Part shown: piece after piece, positions 27,752 to 38,979 of the stretch | How the letters are laid out: each line of letters starts with the position of its first letter | How positions within the stretch are numbered: position 1 is the first letter of the stretch | Origin: Glandiceps talaboti | Lineage: Eukaryota; Hemichordata; Enteropneusta; Spengelidae | Length of the DNA stretch: 64,000 nucleotides | Reading direction: 5' to 3' | NCBI RefSeq assembly: GCF_964340395.1 | Contig: NC_135554.1 | Span: forward strand, 12,659,251 to 12,723,250 | The notes under the pieces: generated by a model | What the model saw: only the letters and a program-made list of their open reading frames with translations | What the model was told of the DNA's origin: nothing | Databases searched by the model: none | Program-made: the position numbers and the translations under genes

Positions 27752-28513
27752 TGTAGCTGTGATCCACTCTCTCACAGGGATATTAATACGAATGGATTTA
27801 TTGCTAACCGTACACATCTTTGAAACATCCAAATAACTCAGGTAGCCTGTAATTGCAGGATGGCGGGTGTCACATTTTCAAATTGGTTCTCAAAAGAGGG
27901 GTCATTAAAAAAAATTATTGAAGGTCACATTTCGCCTTGACGCATTGTATTATCGAACGTTGCTTTATTCTGTCATTTTGGAATACCACCACCGTCGCTT
28001 TCATCGTTACGTTACCATCACTGTCGTTGCATTGGTGCCACACCCCACCGCTGCAACATTCCACCACCACCACCGTTGTACCATAATATCAGAGCACATT
28101 AGTGAAATCGCTGCTGACAATAACACAGTGCATCAGTTGTTAGTATTGGTGTGAGGAGAGAAGTGTATTGATAAAGTATTTCATCACAGTATTGTTAAAT
28201 CATTTGAAAGTATTGATAAATCATGTCACGTTATTAGTAAATCATTTGACGGGATGACTTTCTAGGGTAATTTCCCTATCCGCTGTTTTGGATTTCAATT
28301 TATATTGTTGATGCCAATATATGGCCACGTATAGGGATTTTGAAGGGGAATCCCCTCGTCAGGCCCGTAAGGATAAAAACAAAGTTTCTTCAAGTATGAA
28401 CGGTAGTGGCGGTATATTTAACCTTGTTGCTCAGATGGAAGGAGCCATCGAAGAAGTAAAAGCCAGATTGCCGATATCAACAAAATGGAATATAAACGCG
28501 TTTGCTATCACTA

Positions 28514-28733
28514 TGTATGTATGTATGTATGTATGTATGTATGTATGTATGTATGTATGTATATGTATGTATGCATGCATGCATGCATGCATGTCTATGT
28601 ATGTATGTATGTATGTATGTATGTATGTATGTATGTATGTACATGTATGTATGTATGTATGTATGTGTGCGTGTGTGTATGTATGTATGTATGTATGTAT
28701 GTATGTATGTATGTATGTATGTATGTATGTATG
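28514..28733. repeat. (ATGT)n microsatellite, about 220 bp
   Basis: A tetranucleotide array with ATGC and TGTG interruptions. An open frame from 28321 runs into it and becomes Tyr-Val-Cys-Met repeats. Its first 60 residues have no recognisable domain, so I do not call a gene. Confidence 0.95.
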
Positions 28734-28734
28734 T

Positions 28735-28993
28735 CCCCTTATCATGCTTGAGATCTTCTGATATTTTACAATCTGATAAGTCCCGTGAATCACTTGTTAT
28801 CAGTTTACATAAGTAAATATTTTTTTCACGACTTGTTAAATTGCTCTAAAATATTAAATTACCCACACCAGAATGAGACCTTGTTATCAGTTGCTTGGTT
28901 TGAATTGGAACGGTGTGAGATTATGATGTCCTTCTTCTATGTTCATATATTGGGATATAAATACTAAACGTTCTAGGTTGTTTGCTCACCGAC
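28735..28993 (+). repeat. Dispersed 280-bp repeat, copy 2
   Basis: Similar to 21311-21592 in the same orientation (shared CCCCTTATCATGCT, ATCAGTTTACATAAGTAAA, GATGTCCTTCTTC). Both copies sit beside tetranucleotide microsatellites. Confidence 0.7.
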
Positions 28994-30215
28994 GTAACAT
29001 CATCTCTGTCTGTCTGTCTTTATGGGTGTCTGTCTGTTCTGTGCTTGAGTACTCCCCCATCCGAATATTTTAATTGCATAGTTTGCCTTAAGATAAAAGG
29101 TTCCCTTTTAAGTGTTTAAGTACTGCCTTTGGCTAGCCTTACAGTGGCTCACCTGTCATATACACGTGCAGATGGGCGGCTCAGTAGAGAAGCATTTAGT
29201 TAAAAAAAAGCTTGTTGATTCACTAAAGACACCACACTCAGCTTCGAACTGGAAGAAGATTCGATTCAATTCAGGAATGAAGAATTTATCTGCTAAGACA
29301 GCATTATAGATTTCCCAGCAACTAAAAACCGAATGAGTTTTCTTACAGTCGTATTACACAGGTAAGGTATTGTAGGTATTACTATCGGGATATCGATCTT
29401 TTAAAGTACGAAATACAAAGTTTGACGATGATCGTACTTAATCTCTGGCTAAAGTTAGTATATTGATCAACTTTCAGTATTGTCACATGCTGAGAAACAT
29501 AAAAAGTAAACACCATTTAGCAGAACGCGGAACGTCATTTTAAAATTGTAAGAATATGTTAGACCTGCACTACTTGCAACTTAGATAGTTGTTCATCACA
29601 TAATCAAAAAAATATTCACTAAATTAAAAATAAAAATACATTGTATCTGTTAATTTAGTGTGGTCAATATTACAGTTATAGTTGTTGGCAGCATAGTGTC
29701 AAGTTAAATATTGAACAGAAGGTCACTTTTGAATATGTCACACCATCATAATACAGTAGTATTTCGATCAGCCAACTATTATATTTTCACTGAAAATCGT
29801 TGAAATACAAATAATGATTATTGGTCTACATTATCCATAAGCGGTATGGAAGCAACTAAAAATCATGATCTCCACTAATTCAGTTGGCGCTAGTGTAGAT
29901 TGTAACATTACCTCAATGTAAGTATATGGTTAATGTGAGTTGTACTCCTCTCCGACTCTCCCCCATTGTTTCAACTGTGCTCCCAATTTCATTTAGCAGA
30001 CACTTTTGAGTTTAATAATTGTACCAGCTGATCGTTTTTGGTTCATATCAATGATCAAATCCAAAGCTTCCTTACCAATACTTGATGTAATGCTATTTTA
30101 TAATACCTGGATAATAATGGATACTTTGTAAATATAATTCAGATTCTAGTTGAGACTTAAATGTCGCATATAACCTGAGACTTGGGGATTTATTAATTAT
30201 TCCATTGTTCAAACC

Positions 30216-30455
30216 ATGCCTTTTTGTGAAAATGAAGGTCTAAATATTCTTGATGATGAACTACATGTTTTGTTATTTTGTCCTTTATACCAGTCCCTTA
30301 GAAAGAAACTAATACCAAATTATTTCATACAGTACCCAACACGTGATAAAGTAACAACCTTACTTTCGACCAGCAATCAACTTACACTTTTTCATCTGTC
30401 TATCTTTGTATTTAAAGCGTCCTTACTCAGAGAGAAGACGTTACTATCTTTGTAA
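30216..30455 (+). pseudogene. C-terminal remnant of a non-LTR retrotransposon protein
   Basis: The frame encodes MPFC, then DDELHVLLFCPLYQSLRKKL and an Arg/Lys-rich end. The C..(x)n..H-LL-CP-Y..-R pattern is typical of the segment after reverse transcriptase in APE-type LINEs. A frameshifted counterpart is on the minus strand at about 60709-60970 in the other arm. Confidence 0.55.
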
Positions 30456-31089
30456 TTTTTAATTTATTTGTCATTGTGTTCCAAATGTTACTGTAATATT
30501 TAACCTTTTTTTCGTTGAATGATATTCTTTTGAAATAAATCATCTTGTCTACTTGATGTAATTTCGCCATAATCGCAAAATAGAATATTGATTAAGATTT
30601 TAGGAGGAGTTTCCTGGATCCTCACGTACAGGACGCCAACAACTTTTGCAACACGCATATGAATGCTCATAGGAACAGGAAGGAAAGCAGTACAAAATTC
30701 CCGCGACTGACCTTATTATTTGGGGAAAGTGTGCCAGTTGGTGATAGGGAAAATTTTTTAGAGTTCGCGATTTCTCCATAGCAATATACGGGGCAGCGAT
30801 TGTAGGTATATGATAATAGGTATTACTATCTACACATATAATTTAACCCCATGTGCTATTTCCAAGAATATAATAAACGTCATTCTGTAGCTATTGGTAG
30901 CTGTAGCTGTAAACGACGTAATGTTCAATTGCTGTGGAGGCTGATAGGCAATGCATTCTGATAACCCTATGATGAGGTTCTGATAATAATCGCTAGAAAA
31001 CAAACATAATACAGTGCTGATATTATTCAGTTATTACGGTTCCTTTTAGGAATTCTCGGAAATATTTACACACATTTTAGGTGTCGAAA

Positions 31090-31480
31090 TATTACTAGAC
31101 TAAGTCGTGACATTGTAATTACTGTGTTTTGTTTCAGGCATGACGGTGTTTATAAATTTCGCCAAACACCAAGGTAGAAAAATGAATGTCTTTTATTGCA
31201 ATAACTCACATGGGTGTCAAGACAATAGGTACACTAATATTCTATATTTGGAGATGTCATTCAAGTTAAAGTTTAGTGTCATTTCATTATGCATGACATA
31301 TTGTTATCTTAGGAAGCTCAACTGCTATGCGTGACTTATTGTACTTTAATTATTGTAACGACGTCGCACGTTTGGGTGACTTGACTTTTGACCGTAGAGC
31401 GTGAGCATGTCTCGTGGCTCTGGCTTTGGAGTGAGGCTCAGGGCTTTGACAAATAAATATATGTCCCAGTTATTCCAAAA
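31090..31480 (+). repeat. Repeat flanking the lectin-type gene, upstream copy (left arm)
   Basis: About 400 bp, sharing GTAATTACTGTGTTT, CACATGGGTGTCAAGACAATA, TGGAGATGTCATT and TGCGTGACTTATTG with 38980-39400 in the same orientation. Inverted counterparts lie at about 59690-60090 and 50200-50640, so each lectin-type gene is bracketed by direct copies. Confidence 0.75.
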
Positions 31481-32238
31481 ACATTGTATCTATTCTGTTT
31501 ATCCCTTTACTACAATACTAGCTGATCTCAAGGTTTGATAATATTGTGGCTTGTCTTAGCACCACCTAAAACAGTGATGCATATTATTTTGTGTAATGAA
31601 CACACAGTTTTGGAGGTAATATTAGCAATTAAAACACGAGAGTGTACGTGATTAATACTTACCCGTATTTTAAATACTAATCCAATGAAATTGTAATATT
31701 GAATGGCACTACTACAATAGTAACTATGTCTTCCCTATACTTTGCTCTATCGTATCGTAATTGTTTCAATGTGTGGACATTTACAGAGATGCACTCAAAC
31801 ATTAAACACGTGCATCCAGTCAGAAGAAAGCTGAGTCGATAAGTCAGCAAACTACTACTTTCTTGTACACGTCTAAAATTATATAAATATTGGAGACAAA
31901 TATAGAAACCAATACTAGAATTCTATCAACATCTAGGCAAACGCCTTAAGCTTTGTTCTATAATATTTGACAAGCACGTAAAAGCGAGATGAATATCATA
32001 AGCTTTAGCATCATTTTTAGTGTACCAAATATCAGTGGAGGATTATTTTCATGTCAACCGCGATAGGTATCGCGGATATCGAAGGTAGCCTTACTTTTAG
32101 TTCTTTTTAAAAAGAATTGTGTCAAAATGACAATCCGAATAAGAACAACTGCAGCGTTCACATAATTTATAACCAAGTTCCGGTTTCTGTAAAAGAAATA
32201 TTTTATTTTAATTTTTCTCAATTTATTTTAAATTACAG
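31481..32238. other. Upstream region of the plus-strand lectin-type gene
   Basis: No coding exon is seen. It ends in a pyrimidine-rich AATTACAG splice acceptor at 32238, conserved in the other arm, so a 5'UTR intron is likely. The TCGCGGATATCGA-type palindromic stretch near 32069-32086 is also conserved between arms. Confidence 0.4.
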
Positions 32239-32251
32239 ACACTACTGACGG

Positions 32252-32360
32252 ATGGCGAAAATTGTTATAGTATTAGTAATATCTGTATGCTATGCCTACT
32301 CTGTTTATGTCATTCAGGCATCGGTTGCCATGGTTTCTGTAAAAGACACACGATTCAATG
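32252..32360 (+). CDS. C-type-lectin-like membrane protein (left arm), exon 1: signal peptide
   Basis: ATG at 32252, 13 nt after a TTACAG acceptor. It encodes 36 residues beginning MAKIVIVLVISVCYAYSVYV, a typical hydrophobic secretory signal. It ends AATG before GTGCGT, phase 1. In the other arm the same donor is the stronger GTGAGT. The reading frame continued through the intron into (CG)n/(TG)n repeat is an artefact. Confidence 0.8.
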
Positions 32361-32443
32361 GTGCGTACCAAATTGTTCAGAATATTGTATTAACTTACTA
32401 CCATACTATGTTTACTTTCCATAAAGGGGAGATTATATCACGC

Positions 32444-32494
<51 letters not shown>

Positions 32495-32849
32495 TCTTTC
32501 TGTCTGCATTCATGTTTCTTTGACTGTCTTTGACAGTCTGTCAGTGAACATTATACGAGATAGCAAGCCAAGCAAGCAAGCAAACAAACAGTCAAGTCGG
32601 TCCGACAGATGGAATGACAGACGGACATAGAGACAGACAGACTCTTAATATAGCCTACCCTAATGATGGGCATCGGTTGGCATTTATATATTGTCATATT
32701 TATATTCTGTGGATTTTCCTCGAGCCGAGATAAAGCTTGATGTTCTTCTTGGCTGGAAGATCAATATTTCTCCCCCCCAAAAATATAAAAAAGACTTCAC
32801 GAGGCAACATAGTTCAAGAATTAATTAGCTGTCCTTATTCATTTCACAG

Positions 32850-33515
32850 AAAATCCAACTAAAGATAATTCGATTCACGGCGGATTGCCACGAAAGGATT
32901 ATCATAACAAGAAGCGAATGGAAAGACAAACAGATCCCGAGTTAACCGCACTTATTGTCATGAACATGGAAGTATTTACTTATGTTTTCAGCCAGACTTT
33001 CTTTTATGGCCCGGTTACGGGAACATATCCAACTAAAGATGTGGACGAAATGGCAAACGGAGCTCTACTCGGAGTCAGTCCACAGAACGATTTACAAATA
33101 AAAGAATCTCTGTCGACACCCCAATGGTCTATTATAGTGAATAGTTGTTGCATTATATCAGCCATGGAGTATAATGGTAAGATATATGGTGTTGACGTCA
33201 ACAATATGCTAACCATTCGAGACACCCTTTACAGTGATTGGTCAGGGCCTGTACTAAACAGTGGGTTTATCAGAAAGTTGGCCATTCATGCCCAAGAAGT
33301 ACTAGTGGCAATGCCTGTAAATGGTGACTATTTTTTGTATTCTGCAAACACACTCCCTTTTGTACCATGGCAACGATCAAGTATGCGAATAGGACCAATC
33401 CAAGATATTGACATTGCTACAAACGGCATTTTTTATATGACAGAGATTGCATCGTCGATCTGTATGTTTCATTGGCCAAGTGAGATTGAAGTAGTAGGTG
33501 AAAATGAAAACACAG
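32850..33515 (+). CDS. C-type-lectin-like membrane protein (left arm), exon 2: ectodomain of unknown family
   Basis: This 666-nt exon lies between ATTTCACAG and ACAG/GTGAGT, phase 1 at both ends. It encodes about 222 residues: a basic, variable N-terminal stretch (RKDYHNKKRMERQTDPE), then strand-rich sequence. Two motifs look alike: NGKIYGVD... followed by WSGPV, and NGIFYMTE preceded by IQDIDIAT. This suggests beta-propeller or tectonin-like repeats, but I do not recognise the family. No internal multi-cysteine framework beyond a CC pair is evident. Confidence 0.78.
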
Positions 33516-33999
33516 GTGAGTGGTTATACAATATGTTTTCGAAAACAAACCAATGTATGTCAATTTAAATCTTCATAACGATAAAAGGTGTCAATGATAG
33601 AGATTTAACGACCTAACCGTTTCATAAAATGACCACTTCTTTTCCGAAAATAAAATTACTGTATATACGTTTTAATCTTTCTGTCAAAAACTGACAAAAA
33701 TTCGATTTTCTTTTTTCAAAATGTTTTAACAAACCTCCAAATTCATTAAATAACCAACCCGTTTTCGGTACAATAATTGTGTATCTGAATACGTCATGTT
33801 GTAACAGATAAATATGTATATGTGCGTCTACAATTTACACGATAATTATAATGTATTGTTCCGCTTCTATCTAGAACGTATTCTCTGTGTTACGAGACAA
33901 TAAGTTGGCTCTTAATAAACAAAGTAGCTACCTCTCGAGTTGGTAAAACAGAACACGGCGTTATATTATAATACATTGACAACAAGACTTCAATTTCAG

Positions 34000-34241
34000 A
34001 GTGGATCCACTTCGAATCGTCATACTACTGGTTCAGTCACAATAGTTTAACAACGTGGCATGAAGCTCGTCGATTCTGTGACAGCATGGATTCTTCTCTA
34101 GCTGTGCCCAATGGTAATAGAGAAAATTCCTTCCTAGCAGAGGCGGCATACAACCGCTCATTTGGAACTATTGCTGATGCATATTATCGTCCAGATACAC
34201 AACAGCCACTGTCATGGTTTCTGGGCTGTAATGATATAGAG
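34000..34241 (+). CDS. C-type-lectin-like membrane protein (left arm), exon 3: first half of C-type-lectin-like domain
   Basis: Begins after CAATTTCAG and encodes EWIHFESSYYWFS, TTWHEARRFCDSM and SWFLGCNDIE. These correspond to the Tyr-rich first strand, the W.EAR..C helix and the WIGL-equivalent of C-type-lectin-like domains. It ends in phase 0 before GTACCA, a weak donor (GTGCCA in the other arm). The following intron contains long (ACAT)n, (TG)n and (TTTG)n repeats. Confidence 0.82.
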
Positions 34242-34398
34242 GTACCAAAACTACATTATAATATTACTTTTAGTAAACGAGAGTCAATTTTGTATTGTCT
34301 CTAAGCGTTTTCCAAAACAATTACATTCAATGTATATAGATGTGATTACATGCTTGTTATGCACGTACACCTGCAATCACTATGACATGTGTGCATGA

Positions 34399-34548
34399 AT
34401 GCATACATACATACATACATACATACATACATACATACATACATACATACATACATACACACATACACACATACATACATACATACATACATACACACAT
34501 TCATACATACATACATACATACATACATACATACATACATACATACAT
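34399..34548. repeat. (ACAT)n microsatellite in intron 3, conserved in both arms
   Basis: Matched by (ATGT)n at about 56774-56868 in the other arm, so it predates the duplication. Confidence 0.95.
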
Positions 34549-34590
34549 GACGCGGACAAACTGATAGATAATCAGTACTTTGTTTATGTA

Positions 34591-34626
<36 letters not shown>

Positions 34627-34656
34627 TTTGTTTGTTTGTTTGTTTGTTTTGTAAAG

Positions 34657-34849
34657 GTTGAAGGTATTTGGTCTTGTCAAGGTGACCAAGAATATTATCT
34701 TCATTGGTCTTTTTATGAACCTGATGATGAATTTGAGATAGAGGATTGTGCGACGTACTACTTCATCGAAGAAAATTTTATAACGACTGTATTTGATGAG
34801 CATTGTGCACTACCTACAGCGTTCATTTGTGAGAAGCCTTTTGTTTCAG
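34657..34849 (+). CDS. C-type-lectin-like membrane protein (left arm), exon 4: second half of C-type-lectin-like domain
   Basis: Starts after TTGTAAAG and encodes VEGIWSCQGDQEYYLHW, FYEPDDEFEIEDC, VFDEHCALPTAFICEKP. The cysteine spacing is that of a C-type-lectin-like domain. The loop has EPDD where calcium-dependent sugar binders have EPN or QPD, and WND is replaced by VFDEH, so classical calcium-dependent sugar binding is doubtful. Ends phase 1 at TCAG/GTTCGT. Confidence 0.82.
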
Positions 34850-35013
34850 GTTCGTTCATTCATGCATTCGAAATCAACTAAAACAGTGTTTAGTTAAACT
34901 TACTGTCAGACTAAAAGATAATTATTTAAAGATGTACTATGCGTGAGAATTGGGCATTTGGTTTTTATCGTAATTAATCGACCAACGTATTTTCTTAACT
35001 TAAAAAAAAAAAA

Positions 35014-35932
35014 CAGTTCTAGGACAAACGCCCCCCCCCCCCCGGACAAACGCCCCCGTAGGACAAATGCTCCCCAGACAAATGCCCCCGATAGGACTGT
35101 TGTTGCCTACGAATAGAGATCCAAAATATCTAGATTTTGGGAAGTACACTTACAATATGGGTTTATCACTTTTATTGTATTATTGATGAATGGACTAAGA
35201 ATCGACCAAGAAATGTGTGATTTCGGGTGGTGGTGTACTGATATTCAAAATGACTAAACTTAAACACAGTCACTGTTATATACACATACACATTTTATTT
35301 CGGGCATTAGACTGAAATTGTGAGACAGTAAAGAAAAATACAAACAACAAAATGTGATAAACATGGGATTTGATTTGTAAGTAATGCAGTTAATAGGAAT
35401 TGCATAAGTGTAGAACTCCAGAATCTGATTGCATAAATACAAAACAGTACTACAATATTCAAAACTCAAAGTTGTGGGGCTATGCCCCGCAAATAGAAAA
35501 GCACATGACAATTCTCGAAATCCTCAACAATTTGTGTAGAACTCTGGAATCTGATTGCATAAATACTAAACAGTACTACAATATTCAAAACTGGAGGTTG
35601 TGGGCTATTCCCCGTAAAATGTTAAGCACATGACGATTCTCGAAATCGGCAACAATTTCTCTGATCCTGGTCTCTGACTCCTTGTATCTTTTTCGTTGTG
35701 GTGGTGTTGGGTCACCTGCGATGATTTGATTAACGATATGATAACGTTGTTCAGAGCCTGCTCCCTCTTCAACACTTTGAGAAATTTCCAGATGTTAGGG
35801 TGATGTGATGTTATATTAGCCTGCATATGGTTATGCCATCCTTCTACGGGGGCATTTGTCTGGGGTGGGGGGCATTTGTCCGGGGGGCATTTGTCCGAGG
35901 GCGTTTTTCCGGGGGGCGTTTGTCCTGTTACC
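35014..35932. mobile_element. 0.9-kb insertion with inverted GGACAAACGCCCC-type termini
   Basis: The left end has CAGTTCTAGGACAAACG and then C-rich repeats of GGACAAA(C/T)GCCCC. The right end has the inverse, GGGGGGCGTTTGTCC then TGTTACC. The other arm (around 56325-56345) reads straight through CTTAAAAAACACAGG with no such sequence, an empty site. Inside are two about 125-bp tandem repeats (about 35404-35525 and 35533-35655, sharing GAATCTGATTGCATAAATAC). No transposase is seen, so I call it a non-autonomous inverted-repeat element of unknown family. Confidence 0.7.
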
Positions 35933-36019
35933 AAAAAAACACAGGTGGAACACATTACTTAGTGTTTTTTTACTATAGCTGTTTGTAGTTGGTATATATC
36001 TAGCATTGTATAAATATAT

Positions 36020-36076
36020 ATTACGCTCTGCCACTGCGGTATAGAGCACTGTCTTAGCAGATTGATACTCACCGAG

Positions 36077-36148
<72 letters not shown>
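36020..36148 (+). repeat. Solo GCTCTGCCACTGCGG module with (TA)n
   Basis: Same 60-bp module as follows the hammerhead palindrome at 7334, but without the palindrome, then (TA)n. It is not seen at the corresponding place in the other arm. Confidence 0.8.
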
Positions 36149-36152
<4 letters not shown>

Positions 36153-36296
36153 TATTAAGCAAGATACACATGTCCAGATCCGTTAGATAGTGTTTCAAGC
36201 TGTTTTGACCATCAGATGGCTAATGGTATAGTTTTATGATGTTCAAAATCCCAAAAATTCCATTTCACTTGAAGTGGATGCCAAAGTGAAGGCTGT

Positions 36297-36298
<2 letters not shown>

Positions 36299-36382
<84 letters not shown>
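36299..36382. repeat. (TA)n microsatellite, target of LINE insertion in the other arm
   Basis: About 84 bp of TA. In the right arm the homologous (TA)n (55999-56097) is followed by the APE-type LINE before the shared sequence resumes at about 52330. Confidence 0.9.
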
Positions 36383-36387
<5 letters not shown>

Positions 36388-36540
36388 TGTTTTGATTCGA
36401 TATCGGCACTTTGATATTAATACTGAATGTTTATTTAATAAATTTGATTTATCAGCATATTTGATAGATACTCTCGGCATTTCTCCTTTAAATTCCTGAC
36501 AGCTCAGTACAGCTGTCTTATCTCGTATTAGTGAGATATT

Positions 36541-37575
36541 GTTTAAGCAATAACCCCCGCCGAAGGCGGGTATACATGAGATTTTGGTACAATTCGCGAC
36601 ATATAGCACGAGCCGAATGGCGAGTGCTGTATGGAGCGAATTGTACCAAATTCGAGTGTATACCCGCCTTCGGCGGGAGTTATTGCTATTATATTTATAT
36701 CAAAATATGTGTCTATTTCTTCTAAATGTGATTCTGTGGTTATTTATATGCCTGAAAAGGCGAATTCGCACGTACAGAGAAAGATCGTCGGTAATAGATC
36801 GTCGGGAAGGAGCATATTTTGATGAGTGGATACGTTCATGTCGTCCCCCACACACACTGCATGAACACAAACCATACACTGCATTGCAATGCATTGATAA
36901 ATTACTTTATTTACATCATATAATGCATAACGAAAACGCGTTGAAAACTAGCAACAAAGAAAACGGGGCAAGAGGTCAAAGAAAGTAACAATTTTGTTTG
37001 GATATTTACATAAGAACAATACAATCTTGTACACTGCTAAAAATAGATGTCTCGGCGTTGAACCAGTTGAATCGGAGAAAGCGCGAGACAGTAAATCAGA
37101 GACGCGACGTTACACAGTCTACTTTAATTTAATGGTTAACAAATTGAACATTGACCGAACCTGAAACTGTACAGTTTTGAAATAATCCCGACGCACTTGA
37201 CTGATGGTTAAAAGTTAAATTGGTGTTGCTTGATTCAACGAGAGCAGGACGCTGACGGCTCGTTGCATGGGAGAACTTGTACCTTATGAGCCATGGCCAG
37301 TGGTGTTGAAGCCACTGATCGATCGTTGCTTTCGATCGCAAGGTCATCAGTGGAATTATTTGGACTACTGTAACCCAAACTATTGGACAGGATACCTGAC
37401 ATACCTTTACTCTGAAGAAGCGTTAACTTATTGGTATAAGAACGAACACTAGCTTCGTTTTTGTGAGTACTATTCATATGCTAGTTTAGGGGCCCATTTT
37501 ACCACTGCCACTCGTGGTAAAATGGGATTTTACCACAGTTATTATCCAATCAGAATGGCGCATAGTAGCATGATA
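36541..37575. mobile_element. 1-kb arm-specific insertion with foldback hairpin
   Basis: Shared sequence stops at GTGAGATATT (about 36540) and resumes at TTATGTTTTGCATAAC (about 37577); the other arm joins these directly around 52165-52185. The segment starts with a foldback (36547-36686). It also has a 13-bp perfect stem at about 37492-37526 (CCCATTTTACCAC and its complement). Open frames inside (for example 37267-37452) match nothing I recognise. A mobile-element origin is inferred; a deletion in the other arm is the alternative. Confidence 0.5.
36547..36686. repeat. 140-bp imperfect foldback
   Basis: The outer arms GCAATAACCCCCGCCGAAGG and CCTTCGGCGGGAGTTATTGC are complementary. Further inward GGTACAATTCGC pairs with GCGAATTGTACC. 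An inner stem AGCAC/GTGCT encloses a short loop. It resembles a miniature inverted-repeat element. Confidence 0.75.
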
Positions 37576-37995
37576 TAATATAATTTATGTTTTGCATAAC
37601 AGATTTTGAAAGTATTATCTGTTAAACCAATATAACGTTTGCAGCTATCGTCCGTCCTGACATTAGCCTTGTATAAGACGCTACAAAATCCGCTATGCAA
37701 ACCACAAACAATATATTTGACATATACTGGGTTGCTCTTTCTATTGAATCTGTAATACATAAAATGCAAAACAGTTGTAAAGGGTCTCCTTTATTAATAC
37801 AATAATTTTATTTCCATACGTATGGTTATTCCATTATAATGACGTCATCGATCCGGATTTACTAGCCTGCCCTAATTAGATCGCACCCTCAACGGCTGAT
37901 CTGTCAGTATACCCAGGAGTGTATTGTTAAATTTACGCAACAGGATCAGTTATATTGTGTATATATCATAATCACGTTCTTGCATTTGTTTAAAG

Positions 37996-38559
37996 ATTTA
38001 GTGGATGGGATGGTGTCAGATGTAACCAAAGAATTGATGACGTCACCTACGTTTTCGTTCGAAGTAACTTCTTCAACGAAAGAATCTGATACAGTGGATG
38101 GGATGGCATCAGATGTAACCAAGCAATTGATGACGTCACCTCAAATTTCGTTCGAAGGAACTTCTTCAAAGAAAGAATCTGATCACGAAATCGCTACTGA
38201 CACCAGAATCCGAACGACGTCCATCAACTTGGCTGAATTCCCAACGTCAGCCGTGACATACAATGAGTTACTAACACTCTCGACGTCATTACCGTTTCGT
38301 TCCTTCAATTTATCTGACGTCGCATCCACTTCAGTCGACAAAGCGGGTATGATAAGAAGGAGAGGTTCCAGTCCTGATACGTCTGCTATGTCGACGACAA
38401 AATCAATGCAAATGTCTTTGACGATGAGGGATTCTAGGAAGAAGTCGACTACAATTTCCAATCCACGGTTTATGATATGGAAGAAGTATGGAAAGTTGCA
38501 TCCATTTAACAGGAAAACGAAGCTACGACAAAGTAACCATAAAGATGTCACTAGATATG
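37996..38559 (+). CDS. C-type-lectin-like membrane protein (left arm), exon 5: Ser/Thr-rich stalk with 31-residue repeats
   Basis: Follows TTTAAAG, phase 1, and ends TATG before GTGGGT, phase 1. It encodes about 188 residues rich in Ser, Thr and Lys. Two tandem 31-residue repeats (VDGM.SDVTK.LMTSP..SFE.TSS.KES) start it. The rest is a probably O-glycosylated stalk with a basic end. The minus-strand paralogue has three repeats, exactly 93 nt more. I prefer splicing here over reading through to the stop at 38589, because a phase-1 exon with a transmembrane helix lies downstream. Confidence 0.75.
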
Positions 38560-38709
38560 GTGGGTATACGTATTCAATGAGGTTACTCTAACATTATAGG
38601 TACCTGATTACGTTCAATTCATTGTGTCTAATTTAATCAAATATTAACAGTGACATTTGATTCACGAATTTCGATTTTAACGTTCGATCTTTTGTTATTA
38701 ATGTTATAG

Positions 38710-38822
38710 ATATCGGAATGATTCTACTTGGAGTATCCTTTCAGCTCGTGCCAATGATAATTAGTGTAACTATCATGGTTTTATTCAACAACGGTAACAT
38801 TGCTCGAAATAGACAACAATAG
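38710..38822 (+). CDS. C-type-lectin-like membrane protein (left arm), exon 6: transmembrane helix and short tail
   Basis: Starts after ATGTTATAG. It encodes IGMILLGVSFQLVP, MIISVTIMVLF (a single transmembrane helix) and a short tail NNGNIARNRQQ, with stop TAG at 38820-38822. The six exons sum to 629 codons including the stop (628 residues). Two AATAAA signals follow at 38916-38921 and 38928-38933. Confidence 0.75.
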
Positions 38823-38979
38823 AGAAGATGTCTTTTTTACATCAACTTAGGAGGCTGTATGAACAGTATTTCAAACCTTAGACTTTGACTTGTGATAATT
38901 ACATTTCTGTACTATAATAAACCTCATAATAAAGTTCCTTTCTTTTCGGTGCTTACAGCTTTGCATTGCATTAAGAAAC

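Noticed and set aside
28321-28513. Possible gene beginning MATYRDFEGESP
   Set aside because: The frame runs directly into a tetranucleotide microsatellite, there is no recognisable domain, and no splice pattern or paralogue supports it.
36584-36988. Overlapping open frames on both strands of the 1-kb insertion
   Set aside because: No frame shows a domain, the frames overlap on both strands, and the first part lies in the foldback.
38560-38591. Readthrough of stalk exon 5 to its in-frame stop, giving a secreted protein
   Set aside because: A donor GTGGGT and a phase-matched exon with a transmembrane helix are conserved in both arms. A secreted isoform by intron retention remains possible.
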